A stretch of DNA of 64,000 nucleotides from Mucilaginibacter celer (GTDB lineage Bacteria; Bacteroidota; Bacteroidia; Sphingobacteriales; Sphingobacteriaceae): contig NZ_CP032869.1 in NCBI RefSeq assembly GCF_003576455.2, positions 6,944,001 through 7,008,000 of the forward strand, in the 5' to 3' direction. The notes under the pieces were generated by a model. The model was given only the letters and a program-made list of their open reading frames with translations. It was not told the origin of the DNA and did not search any database. The position numbers and the translations under genes were made by a program. Shown piece by piece: positions 28,394 to 37,546 of this stretch. Positions within the stretch are counted from its first letter, which is position 1; each line of letters starts with the position of its first letter.

Positions 28394-29431
28394 ATGAAAG
28401 AACCTATACGCATCGATCTGCTTGAAAAATACATTAAAGGCGATTGCACCGAGGCCGAGATAGCATTGATAAAACAATGGTACCTAAGCTTTGAGCATGA
28501 AGATGATCATGTATCGGCCCTTTCACCTGCCCGGGAAAAGGAACTGGAAGAACAGATCTATTTCAGTATCATCGCTAACCTTGATCTTGCCGATGCGCAG
28601 CCTGGTACAGAAAAGCCTGCTAAAGTTATCGCTTTCCGTAAATGGTATGCCATCGCCGCGGCGGCTGTTGCGGTTTTGGCATTATCTGTTTTGGCAGTTA
28701 TCTACACAAAAAAAACAGATCCGCAGCAATTGGCCGTTTCGCCTGTAAATGATGTACAGTTATTTAACGTAACCAACAGCACCCCGCATATTTATAAAGT
28801 TACCCTGCCCGATAGCAGCTCGGTTTGGCTGCACCCCTCGGCAAAAATTAGTTACCCTAATGTATTCGCCGACGGTTCGCGCCAGGTTACCATATCGGGC
28901 GAGTGTTTTTTTGAGGTGACTAAAAATCCAAAACGCCCTTTTATCATCAGCAGCCGGTCAATAGTAACCAAAGTTTGGGGTACCAGCTTTTTGGTAAGGG
29001 ATGATGAGCAAAGTAATGTGGCCGATGTATCGGTACTTACCGGTAAGGTTTCGGTAAGTATGAAGCCTTCGGGTAAAAACGGCGTAATATCAACCAGGTT
29101 AACCAAGGATGAGGTGATGATCTACCCGCATCAAAAGGCGGTTTACCTTAACGATAAACATTTATTAACAGCACAGCAGGTTGAAGCTACCTCGGCAGTA
29201 AAGCAATACCGCCGCTTACACCTGGTGTTTGATAATAAACCTTTACGCAATATCATTCCCGTGCTTGATTCGGCCTTTAATGTGAATATCACGATAAGTA
29301 ACGAAAAACTTAATCACTATATCCTGAATGCCGATTTTGAAGGCTTTAACCTGCCCGATGTGCTCGATGCGATAAAGAAATCGCTCAATGTAGATTATAC
29401 TATTGAAAACAACCATATAGAACTTAAATAA
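28394..29431 (+). CDS. FecR-family anti-sigma factor
   Basis: 345 residues. A cytoplasmic N-terminal sigma-binding part (residues 1-80, with DLLEKYIKGDCTEAEIALIKQWY) is followed by one membrane helix (about 82-105, YAIAAAAVAVLALSVLAVIY), the periplasmic FecR domain (about 125-230, with LPDSSSVWLHPSAKISYP and VWGTSFLVRDD) and a C-terminal DUF4974 domain (about 265-345, with LHLVFDNKPLRNIIPVLDSAFN). The last domain is expected to meet the STN domain of the SusC partner. It holds the upstream ECF sigma factor inactive until signalling. Confidence 0.95.
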   Translation: MKEPIRIDLLEKYIKGDCTEAEIALIKQWYLSFEHEDDHVSALSPAREKELEEQIYFSIIANLDLADAQPGTEKPAKVIAFRKWYAIAAAAVAVLALSVLAVIYTKKTDPQQLAVSPVNDVQLFNVTNSTPHIYKVTLPDSSSVWLHPSAKISYPNVFADGSRQVTISGECFFEVTKNPKRPFIISSRSIVTKVWGTSFLVRDDEQSNVADVSVLTGKVSVSMKPSGKNGVISTRLTKDEVMIYPHQKAVYLNDKHLLTAQQVEATSAVKQYRRLHLVFDNKPLRNIIPVLDSAFNVNITISNEKLNHYILNADFEGFNLPDVLDAIKKSLNVDYTIENNHIELK

Positions 29432-29520
29432 CCAACTACACTAACCTTTCAAAAATTATAAGATGTACAAAAAAATACAAACCTAAAGAAGAAACCAACC
29501 AGAAAAAGATCTGCATAAAA

Positions 29521-29607
29521 AAAACTTAGAAGTGTTGCGAGCACCCCTAAGTTTTAAGGATCAAAAAGCCCGTTCCGCTAAGAACACCTCGGGGAGGTGT
29601 GCGGGCT
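29521..29607 (+). promoter_or_regulatory. Two tandem RNA stem-loops in the susC leader
   Basis: The first hairpin (29521-29555) pairs AAAACTTAG with CTAAGTTTT, with an inner GTGTT/AGCAC stem. The second (29567-29607) pairs AGCCCG with CGGGCT and holds an inner ACACCTC-GGG-GAGGTGT stem. They lie in the 216-bp gap between the anti-sigma gene and the susC start at 29648. The second has no T-run, so it is not a plain terminator; they may be an mRNA processing or 5'-stabilising structure, or an attenuator that separates regulator and transporter expression. Confidence 0.6.
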
Positions 29608-29647
29608 ATTAATTGTCTCATTTTTAACAAAGAAACATAACAAATAT

Positions 29648-32600
29648 ATGAATTTTCGTTTACGAAGGCCCATCCCATGGGGTAAAATCATGAAGATTAC
29701 TTTTAGCCAGATCCTGATAGCAATACTGGTAAGCAGCATCACTTATGCAAGCCCTATTAAAGCTCAGGGAATATTAAATAAAAAGGTAAACATAACGCTG
29801 AGCAACACCACCATGCTCGAAGCTTTACAATACCTGCAAAAAAATAACAATGTTAAGTTTATTTACAGTGCCAGTTCGTTGGATGCTGATAAGCACTTTT
29901 CGCTAAACATCACCAATCAACCGTTAAAAACGGTTTTAGACCAGGTGTTTAAAAATAACGGCATCAATTACGATGTGATGAACGATAGGGTAGTACTTGA
30001 AAAATCGGCAGCTAACACTGCCGCTGCCAGTACACCTGTTGAAATTGTTCCCGCAATTCAGGAACAAGCCAATGCTACCATCACCGGTAAAGTAGTTGAT
30101 AATGCAGGGCAGGCCATTCCGGGGGCTACCGTTACCGAAAAAGGTACAACTAACGGCATCACTACCGGTTCCGACGGTAGCTTCAAACTTTCGGTTGCCG
30201 GGCCGCAATCGGTACTGGTAGTTCAGTTTATTGGTTATGCCAAAAAAGAAATTGTGGTTGGCAGCCAAACTGTAATTGAAGTTGTATTATCCGAAGATAT
30301 TAAAGCGATTAACGAGGTTGTTGTGGTAGGTTACGGTACGCAAAAACGTACTACCGTTACCGGTGCTATCAGCAGTGTTAAAGCCAGCGATCTGCAGGAT
30401 CAGCAGGTTACCCGTGTTGACGATGCTTTACGTGGCCGTGTTACCGGTGTTACCGTAGTGCAAAGTTCCGGTTCGCCGGGTGCAGCTCCGCAAATAAGGG
30501 TAAGGGGTGTTACCTCGAGGTTAAACAGCGATCCGCTTTATGTTATTGACGGTATTGTAGTTGATAACGGAGGTTTGGACAACGTAAACCCTAATGATGT
30601 AGAATCGATAGAGGTATTGAAGGATGCCTCGGCTGCTATTTACGGTTCACGTTCATCAAACGGTGTAATTATCGTAACCACTAAAAAAGGTAAAAAAGGC
30701 GACGCCCAGGTTACTTATAACGGTTATGTAGGTGTTCAATCGGCAGTAAGCAAAGTAAAACTTACCAATGCCAGCCAGTACGCCACTTTACGAAACGAAT
30801 CGTTGGTTAACGAAGGTAAAACCGCGTTGTTCCCTAATCCGGCAGTGTTTGGTGTCGGAACAAATTGGCAAAATCAAATTTTTGATAGCAATGCTTTAAT
30901 TCACAATCATAATTTAAGCATAAGCGGTGCTACCGATAAGGCAAATTATTATACGTCGTTTGGTTATCTTGATCAGCAAGGTGTGGTAATGCCCGAAATT
31001 TCGGGTTATAAAAAGTTTAACTTTACGGTTAATACTTCATACAAGCCTAAAAAATGGTTAACCATTGGCGAAAACTTTACCTACTCGTACACCAAAAACA
31101 AGGCGTTTGGTAACACAAACAGTGTTTTTGGCGGTCCGTTAAGTTCGGCGTTAAACCTTGATCCTATTACGCCAACTACCATCAATGATATCAGCACACA
31201 GCCATATCCGGGCGATTATAATAACCCTACCATAGTACGTAACGCGCAGGGTTTACCTTATGGCATTTCGCACTATGTTGGCCAGGAAATTACCAACCCG
31301 CTGGCTTATCAGCAAACAGTATTGGGTAACTACAGTGATGCTACCAATCTTTTAGGAAGCGCGTTTGCCGAAATTGAGCCGATAAAAGGCCTGAAAGTAC
31401 GCTCACAAATCAGCGCTAAACAAGCCTATTATGGTTCTGATGGGTTTACACCGCTATACTACCTTAACTCAAGTACGGCTAATACCACTACTGCCCAGGT
31501 ACAAACTTATAACAGAAACCTGTCGTGGAACTGGGATAACACCATTACCTACAACCGTTCGTTTGGTAAAAATAACCTTACCGCTTTAGTGGGTACAAGT
31601 GCGCAAAAAACAACGGCTTCGGGCCTGAAAGGTACTTTTACCGGCGAACCAGCCACTTCATTGGCCGATGCTTCTATTAACTACTCGTTACCTGCCGCTA
31701 ACAGGCTGGCCGAGAGCGCGCTTGGTTTGGATGATGTACAGCCACACACATTGGCTTCGTATTTTGGCAGGGTTACTTATGATTACGATCAGAAATACCT
31801 GTTTTCGGGCATCATCCGTCGCGATGGTTCATCGCGCTTTGGTGCTAACCACCTTTATGGTACATTCCCGGCAGGGCAGGTTGGTTACGTAGTGAGCCGT
31901 GAAGATTGGTTCCCTAAAAACTCTTTTGTTGATTTCTTTAAACTTCGCGCCTCATATGGTTCAGTAGGTAATGAAAGGGCGCTTGGTCCGTTCAGGTATG
32001 CAGCAACCATTGGCAGCGGTCGTAATGCCATTTTTGGCGATAATATCAACATTGGTTACAGCCCTAATCAACCACCAAACGCCAACTTAAAATGGGAAGA
32101 AACCCATACTACTGATATTGGTTTTGATGCTACCTTGTTCAATAACCTGAGCGTAACGTTTGATATATACAAAAAGCTTACAAAGGGGATGTTGCAGGAT
32201 GTGCAGCTGCCTTCGTACGCGGGTTTTTCTGGCCAGCCGTCTGATAACGTGGGCGATATGGAGAATAAAGGTGTGGAGTTAAGCCTTAACTACAGCAATA
32301 AAATAGGTGGGTTAAGTTACAGCGTTGGCGGTAACATATCATACAACAAAAACACCGTAGTAAGTTTGGGTAACCAGATTGATCACTTTGTGGCCGGTAC
32401 TGTACAGAGCACTAATTTCGAAATTGGCCGTATCACCCCAAGGCAGCCTATCGGCGAGTTTTATGGCTTTAGGGAGATTGGTATATTCCGCTCGCAGGCC
32501 GAAATTGATGCGTACACAAAAAACGGTCAGCTGATACAGCCAAATGCCAAACCTGGCGATTTTAAGTGGCAGGATACTAACGGCGATGGTAAAATTTCTG

Positions 32601-33103
32601 AATCGGACCGCCAGTTTCTGGGTAACCCGCTGCCAACTTTTACCTATGGTGTAAACTTTAATGCCGACTATAAAAATTTTGATATTAAATTATTTGGACA
32701 GGGCGTTTGGGGTAACAAAATTTACCAGGGTTACCGCAGGTTAGATATTCCGTCGGCCAACTATCCTATCGAGGCTTTAAACGCCTGGACTCCTGCCAAC
32801 GCAGGTAGCAACTATCCGCGTTTAAGCGAAAGCGACCCGAATGGCAACTTTAAAAACCCATCAAATTTTTCGCTGCAAAACGGTGCATATTTCCGCATCA
32901 AAACGCTGCAGTTAGGTTATACTTTGCCGCAAACCTGGCTAAAAGCAGCCGATATTAAAAGGGTAAGGGTGTTTTTGAGCAGCAATAACCTGGTAACCAT
33001 TACCGGTTACAAAGGCTACGATCCGGAAATTAGCGGCGGTATTGACATGGGCCTTTATCCGCAGGCGCGCACATTTATGGCCGGTTTGGACATCACTTTA
33101 TAA
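29648..33103 (+). CDS. SusC/RagA-type TonB-linked outer-membrane transporter with STN signalling domain
   Basis: About 1151 residues from ATG 29648, chosen over the frame start at 29597 because the latter falls inside an RNA hairpin and the signal peptide (KITFSQILIAILVSSITYASPIKAQ) follows naturally. Domains in order: STN (LEALQYLQKNNNVKFIYSASSL...), carboxypeptidase-like beta-sandwich (ITGKVVDNAGQAIPGATVTEKG), TonB contact/plug (VVVGYGTQKRTTVTGAISSV, YVIDGIVVDNGGLDNVNPNDVESIEVLKDASAAIYG) and a 22-strand barrel ending ARTFMAGLDITL. It imports a ligand, probably a glycan, in complex with the SusD lipoprotein, and signals to FecR through the STN domain. Substrate not predictable here; no glycoside hydrolase lies beside it. 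Confidence 0.95.
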   Translation: MNFRLRRPIPWGKIMKITFSQILIAILVSSITYASPIKAQGILNKKVNITLSNTTMLEALQYLQKNNNVKFIYSASSLDADKHFSLNITNQPLKTVLDQVFKNNGINYDVMNDRVVLEKSAANTAAASTPVEIVPAIQEQANATITGKVVDNAGQAIPGATVTEKGTTNGITTGSDGSFKLSVAGPQSVLVVQFIGYAKKEIVVGSQTVIEVVLSEDIKAINEVVVVGYGTQKRTTVTGAISSVKASDLQDQQVTRVDDALRGRVTGVTVVQSSGSPGAAPQIRVRGVTSRLNSDPLYVIDGIVVDNGGLDNVNPNDVESIEVLKDASAAIYGSRSSNGVIIVTTKKGKKGDAQVTYNGYVGVQSAVSKVKLTNASQYATLRNESLVNEGKTALFPNPAVFGVGTNWQNQIFDSNALIHNHNLSISGATDKANYYTSFGYLDQQGVVMPEISGYKKFNFTVNTSYKPKKWLTIGENFTYSYTKNKAFGNTNSVFGGPLSSALNLDPITPTTINDISTQPYPGDYNNPTIVRNAQGLPYGISHYVGQEITNPLAYQQTVLGNYSDATNLLGSAFAEIEPIKGLKVRSQISAKQAYYGSDGFTPLYYLNSSTANTTTAQVQTYNRNLSWNWDNTITYNRSFGKNNLTALVGTSAQKTTASGLKGTFTGEPATSLADASINYSLPAANRLAESALGLDDVQPHTLASYFGRVTYDYDQKYLFSGIIRRDGSSRFGANHLYGTFPAGQVGYVVSREDWFPKNSFVDFFKLRASYGSVGNERALGPFRYAATIGSGRNAIFGDNINIGYSPNQPPNANLKWEETHTTDIGFDATLFNNLSVTFDIYKKLTKGMLQDVQLPSYAGFSGQPSDNVGDMENKGVELSLNYSNKIGGLSYSVGGNISYNKNTVVSLGNQIDHFVAGTVQSTNFEIGRITPRQPIGEFYGFREIGIFRSQAEIDAYTKNGQLIQPNAKPGDFKWQDTNGDGKISESDRQFLGNPLPTFTYGVNFNADYKNFDIKLFGQGVWGNKIYQGYRRLDIPSANYPIEALNAWTPANAGSNYPRLSESDPNGNFKNPSNFSLQNGAYFRIKTLQLGYTLPQTWLKAADIKRVRVFLSSNNLVTITGYKGYDPEISGGIDMGLYPQARTFMAGLDITL

Positions 33104-33121
33104 TAACAAATTACAATTATC

Positions 33122-34624
33122 ATGAAATCAAAACATATTATATATACCGGCCTGGCATTGATGGGAATGGGAGCCATGGTATCATGTAAAAAATCATTCC
33201 TCGAGTTGCAGCCCAAAGGGCAGTTTCTCGAATCAAACTACTACGCTAACGCCGATGAGGCATTGGCAGCCGTGGTGGCCGCCTACGATCCCCTGGTTAC
33301 CGAAACCGGCGGTATTGATAATACTTACTCATCGCCGCTTGGGGCGCTTAACTCGGCATCTGATGATTGTTTTGCAGGGGGCGGCAGCTCATCAGACGTT
33401 ATTCAGTGGCAGGTGATCAATAACTATACGCTTACACCGGCACAGGGGCCGCAAAACCAGTTTTGGGCAATTAACTTTCAGGGTGTTAACCGCGCCGATG
33501 TATTGCTTGAAAATTTACCTAAAGTGCCTGGTTTAAGCGCTGCCCAGTTAACAAGGTATACTGCCGAAGGTCAGTTTTTACGTGCCCATTATTATTTCGA
33601 CCTGGTAAGGTTATTTAAAAACGTGCCGCTGATATTGAAATCGTTGGATCTGACCAACGTTTACCAGCAGCCGCAGGCCACACCCGAAGCTGTTTACGCG
33701 CAAATTGAAATAGATTTGAAAGCTGCAATTACTGGTTTGCCGGCTACAGTGCCTGCTGCTACCGAAGGTGGCCGCGTTACACAAGGTGCCGCGAAAGCTT
33801 TACTGGGTAAAGTTTATTTGTACGAAAAGAAATGGGCCGATGCCGCTGCCATGCTGAAGGATGTGAACACAAACCCGGCTTATGGCTACCAGTTGCTGCC
33901 TAAATATGGCGATATTTTCAGCCCTAAAAATAAATTTAACAGCGAGTCGATATTTGAGTTGGTACACTCGGGTTCGCAAAGCTATACCTGGAGCAACTGG
34001 GATCAGTTTAAATCAAATATCTACACCCAGATGATTGGTCCGCGTAGCTATACCGGCCCAATTTATTATAGCGGTGGTTACGGTTTTAACCCGGTAACAA
34101 CACAACTGGCCAATGCTTTAAAAGGCGATCCGCGTTATGGTTATACCGTTGTTAATATTGATAGTTTAACCAAGGCTACCAATACATCGTATTCGCCAAG
34201 CTACCAGAATACCGGTTACTTTATCCAGAAATACGCGCCGGTAATGGCCAATAAAGTAACAACCGGTACTACCGATTTGAACTGGCCTAACGATTATATA
34301 GAGATTCGTTTAGCTGATACTTACCTGATGGAAGCAGAAGCGCAACTAAATGGCGGTGATGCAAGCCGTGCGCAAACATTGCTTGATGCCGTACGTGCCC
34401 GTGTAGGTTTACCTTCAAAACCGGCAACGCTGCAAAATGTTTACGACGAGCGCAGGCTTGAACTTGCTACCGAAGGGCACCGCTGGTTTGACCTTGTGCG
34501 TTGGGGCCAGGCACCTACCGTGCTTGCCTTTAAAGGTTTTAAAGCCGGTGTTAACGAAATTTTACCAATTCCGTTAAACGAAACGCTTAACGGCACCCAA
34601 ATAAAACAAAATCCGGGCTATTAA
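33122..34624 (+). CDS. SusD/RagB-family surface lipoprotein
   Basis: 500 residues. The lipobox MVSC (Cys at 21) marks a lipoprotein. The N-terminal SFLELQPKGQFLESNYYANADEALAAVVAAYD, the central TPR-like helices (AEGQFLRAHYYFDLVRLFKNVPLI) and the C-terminal ARVGLPSKPATLQNVYDERRLELATEGHRWFDLVRWG with a final LPIPLNE...NPGY are all diagnostic of SusD. It forms the lid over the SusC barrel, starting 18 bp after it, and binds the ligand on the cell surface. A terminator follows. Confidence 0.95.
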   Translation: MKSKHIIYTGLALMGMGAMVSCKKSFLELQPKGQFLESNYYANADEALAAVVAAYDPLVTETGGIDNTYSSPLGALNSASDDCFAGGGSSSDVIQWQVINNYTLTPAQGPQNQFWAINFQGVNRADVLLENLPKVPGLSAAQLTRYTAEGQFLRAHYYFDLVRLFKNVPLILKSLDLTNVYQQPQATPEAVYAQIEIDLKAAITGLPATVPAATEGGRVTQGAAKALLGKVYLYEKKWADAAAMLKDVNTNPAYGYQLLPKYGDIFSPKNKFNSESIFELVHSGSQSYTWSNWDQFKSNIYTQMIGPRSYTGPIYYSGGYGFNPVTTQLANALKGDPRYGYTVVNIDSLTKATNTSYSPSYQNTGYFIQKYAPVMANKVTTGTTDLNWPNDYIEIRLADTYLMEAEAQLNGGDASRAQTLLDAVRARVGLPSKPATLQNVYDERRLELATEGHRWFDLVRWGQAPTVLAFKGFKAGVNEILPIPLNETLNGTQIKQNPGY

Positions 34625-34640
34625 TAAGCGTGGGTAAATA

Positions 34641-34680
34641 ATGCAAAAGGCTGTCATGTTACATGGCAGCCTTTTTGCAT
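34641..34680 (+). terminator. Terminator of the FecIR-SusCD locus
   Basis: A long stem, ATGCAAAAGGCTG (34641-34653) paired with CAGCCTTTTTGCAT (34667-34680), with an inner CATG/CATG stem. It lies 17 bp after the SusD stop. Confidence 0.85.
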
Positions 34681-34721
34681 TTATATAGAGGAGGATAACA
34701 TCGCCTTTTTACTGTACGGAT

Positions 34722-35951
34722 ATGTTTAAGCAACGCACCTTGTTTTTGGTTTTATTGTTACTGGTACCACTAAGTTTTATGCTGGTGCAATGTTTTAGCG
34801 ATAAACCGAAAGATCCGCGCGACGAAGTTTTTGCCGGATCGGCCAGTTGCATAAAATGCCATAAGGACGTTTACGATAATTACCTGCACACGGCTCATTA
34901 TCTTAGCTCCAAACCAACATCGGCAGATCATGTACCAGGTAACTTTAATACCGATGATAAGGGTGTTAAATATGCCGATGGAACAATTGTAAAAATGGAA
35001 AAGCGCAACGGCAGTTTATACCAGGTTATTTATACTAACGGTAAACAAACCGACGCGCGCCGCATGGACATAACCTTTGGTGTAAACAAGGCACAAACCT
35101 ATATGTACTGGCAGGGTACGCAGCTATTTGAGTTGCCGGTGTCTTATTACAGCAAAGTTCATGGCTGGGCAGGCAGCCCGGGTTATGATAGTAACCATCC
35201 GGATTTTGGCAGGCCCATATTGCAGCGTTGCTTTGAATGCCACAGTTCATTTATCAGTCAGCAATTGCAGCAAAACCGCGATATGCAAAACCGCAAAGTG
35301 GAGTTTGAGCCGGCATCAATTATTTATGGTATTGATTGCGAACGCTGCCACGGCCCGGCAGCCAACCACGTAAATTATCACGAAGCTTATCCCGAAGAAA
35401 AACAACCGAAATACATTACCCGTTTTGCGTCGTTAAACCGGGCGCAAAAAATGGATGCCTGCGGGGTTTGTCACTCCAGCAGTAAACAGGCATTCCAGGT
35501 ATCAACCTTTAAATTTAAAATGGGCGATACGCTGGCCCGCTTTAAAGAGCCGGACTATTTAAATATACAAACCAACAATGCCTCGCTTGATGTGCATGGC
35601 AACCAGACCGGCTTACTAACCGCAAGCAAATGCTTTATGATGAGCAATATGGATTGCACCACCTGCCACAATACACATGTAAACAACAGCGGTAACCTGG
35701 CCCTGTATTCGCAAAAATGCATGAGCTGCCATAATGATGCTAATCACAATGTTTGCAAAGTGGCGCCAAAATTAAGCGCGTTAATGAAAAACAATTGTGT
35801 TGATTGTCATATGCCACTTAAGCCCTCAAATACTATTTCGATAAATGATACGGCGGGAAATAAAAAATCGCTGTACCTGGTGCGGACGCACCGGATAGCT
35901 GTTTACCCGGAAGAAGCGAAAAAGATATTGGCTTTTTTGAACGGTAAGTAG
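34722..35951 (+). CDS. Multihaem (seven CxxCH) c-type cytochrome lipoprotein
   Basis: 409 residues. The N-terminus (FLVLLLLVPLSFMLVQC) ends in a lipobox-like LVQC, so it is probably a lipoprotein anchored outside the inner membrane. Seven CxxCH haem sites are visible: CIKCH, CFECH, CERCH, CGVCH, CTTCH, CMSCH and CVDCH, with distal His residues nearby (for example HTAHY after the first). The layout resembles cytochrome c554/NrfA-related multihaem proteins. It should carry electrons, perhaps to an extracellular or periplasmic acceptor. It is a single gene behind the SusCD terminator, with no oxidoreductase partner next to it. Confidence 0.9.
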   Translation: MFKQRTLFLVLLLLVPLSFMLVQCFSDKPKDPRDEVFAGSASCIKCHKDVYDNYLHTAHYLSSKPTSADHVPGNFNTDDKGVKYADGTIVKMEKRNGSLYQVIYTNGKQTDARRMDITFGVNKAQTYMYWQGTQLFELPVSYYSKVHGWAGSPGYDSNHPDFGRPILQRCFECHSSFISQQLQQNRDMQNRKVEFEPASIIYGIDCERCHGPAANHVNYHEAYPEEKQPKYITRFASLNRAQKMDACGVCHSSSKQAFQVSTFKFKMGDTLARFKEPDYLNIQTNNASLDVHGNQTGLLTASKCFMMSNMDCTTCHNTHVNNSGNLALYSQKCMSCHNDANHNVCKVAPKLSALMKNNCVDCHMPLKPSNTISINDTAGNKKSLYLVRTHRIAVYPEEAKKILAFLNGK

Positions 35952-36325
35952 TAGGTAAAAATGTCTGCAGGTTGTAAGAATCGCAAGCAGCGGATTTTTC
36001 GAAGTTCCTGGCTGCGAGTTTGTCAATGATCCGCTTAAAGCCGGGTGCTGCTTCCGGCAGGAGATTTCCATTTTTCCTTTTTTAAACAGCATCAATTATT
36101 ATATCCGGCTCTATTACTGCCCGGGGCCTCTTCCTAAACGATTGACCGTTATGGATTTTAATATTCTTTGACCTTTCTTTAAGTATTGGCGAATAAATAA
36201 TAAAGTTATATATTTAATGGCCTTAACATATTATCGCAAAGCAGGCTATAGATTATTCAGATACTATCGCTTTATAATCTTGGCATGGCGGTTACCGGGG
36301 GGCGACCTTTATTTTTCACGCTCCA
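35952..36325. other. Gene-free region before the DUF4062-MoxR-vWA locus
   Basis: 374 bp, increasingly AT-rich toward the DUF4062 start. It holds a small GC hairpin (GCCGG...CCGGC near 36045) and no credible reading frame. Promoter(s) for the following three-gene set should lie in the last 150 bp, but no strong consensus was found. Confidence 0.4.
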
Positions 36326-37546
36326 ATGCCAAAAAAAATATACATATCGTCAACTTACCAGGATTTGGCAGAGTATCGAAAAGCTGCTGAAAATGCACTG
36401 AAGTTTTTGAAACCCTATTTTGAAGTGGGTAGGATCATGGAATACATGATGCCGGGATCGCCTGAACGACCATTAGAACAATGCTTAAAAGATGTTGCCG
36501 CCTGCAACATCTATATCCTGCTTATAGGAAAAAAATATGGCTCAATGGCCGAAGACACGGGACTTTCATTTACTGAAAATGAATATAATGAAGCATATAA
36601 CGAAAAAGATCCTTCAAAAAGAAAAACGATTATTTCATTAATTGCCGAAGAAGATGCAGTCGGACTCAAAGATATTCCTGTAGATGACCGTGACCGGTTC
36701 GATCGATTTTGTAACGTTATAAAAGATAGACATATTATTTTCAATTTCAGGAACACCGACCATTTGGGAAGTCAGTTGACATTGGCGCTTTTCCCTTACG
36801 CAGAAAAAAAGTGGGTACTTTCTAACGAAGTGATCTTAAAATGCGATAGAAAAGACCAGTATTCTGAAATGTACGGAACGTTCCTTACTATGAAAAACCA
36901 GCTAAACGTTTTTGCTGCGGTATGCAAACCGAATGATAACCCAGAGGACTTTATGCAGCGGATGGCAAGAATTGAGTATGGTTTTAAAAAGATATCGGTC
37001 ATCGAACCCTTACAGGCAAATTTCCTGCTATCGGCCGGCCCTCTGATTGAGAATATGCGGGAAAGGTTTCTGCTCCATATCATGCCTCCCCTGTGGCGTC
37101 AAAAAAACAAGGGTTTTAAAATAAACCTGGAAGCGCTGCTTAGCAATGGCGTTGAAGAACTTTTTTTGTATTTTAAACTAAGCCCCAAAGAGGTGGCCAA
37201 TGCAACGTTAATAAGTTATATCACACCGTTGTTGATGGAGTTGCAGGATGCTTGTGCCCAATCAAAATTTAGTTTTTTTTTAACATTTATAATCGAATTT
37301 CAGAAATCAACCAATATTGATCAGTCAGTAATGGATAAACTGGACCCCGATAACAGATTTAACATCTCAAAATTAATCCCCTTTGATAAAGTCACGGCAT
37401 CACAGATTCGGGCCTGGCTTGAAAATCACGTAACCGAAAGCGTTGTTAAAATACAAGAGATTGAAAAAAAAGTATTTAACAAGAACGAGTATACGATGAC
37501 CGACTTTATAAGTAAGACTGACGATATCACCCAGTATTTAGACTAA
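36326..37546 (+). CDS. DUF4062 protein with C-terminal inactive-STAND-like region
   Basis: 406 residues, no signal peptide or membrane helix. Residues 3-110 are a DUF4062 domain: KKIYISSTYQDLAEYRKAA, LKDVAACNIYILLIGKKYGS and the LSFTENEYNEAYNE helix, whose conserved Glu matches the nucleoside-deoxyribosyltransferase/TIR-like Rossmannoid fold. The rest (about 165-406) starts VILKCDRKDQYSEM...LNVFAAVCKPNDNPEDFMQRM, similar in order to P-loop-less inactive STAND modules of conflict systems; this is my inference. The stop overlaps the MoxR start (TAATG), so translation is coupled. A sensor or effector role in a defence-like system is likely. The right side of the protein has no assigned family. 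Confidence 0.75.
   Translation: MPKKIYISSTYQDLAEYRKAAENALKFLKPYFEVGRIMEYMMPGSPERPLEQCLKDVAACNIYILLIGKKYGSMAEDTGLSFTENEYNEAYNEKDPSKRKTIISLIAEEDAVGLKDIPVDDRDRFDRFCNVIKDRHIIFNFRNTDHLGSQLTLALFPYAEKKWVLSNEVILKCDRKDQYSEMYGTFLTMKNQLNVFAAVCKPNDNPEDFMQRMARIEYGFKKISVIEPLQANFLLSAGPLIENMRERFLLHIMPPLWRQKNKGFKINLEALLSNGVEELFLYFKLSPKEVANATLISYITPLLMELQDACAQSKFSFFLTFIIEFQKSTNIDQSVMDKLDPDNRFNISKLIPFDKVTASQIRAWLENHVTESVVKIQEIEKKVFNKNEYTMTDFISKTDDITQYLD

Noticed and set aside
29597..29647. Upstream extension of the SusC reading frame
   Set aside because: It falls inside a stable hairpin and adds residues before the signal peptide; ATG 29648 is the better start.
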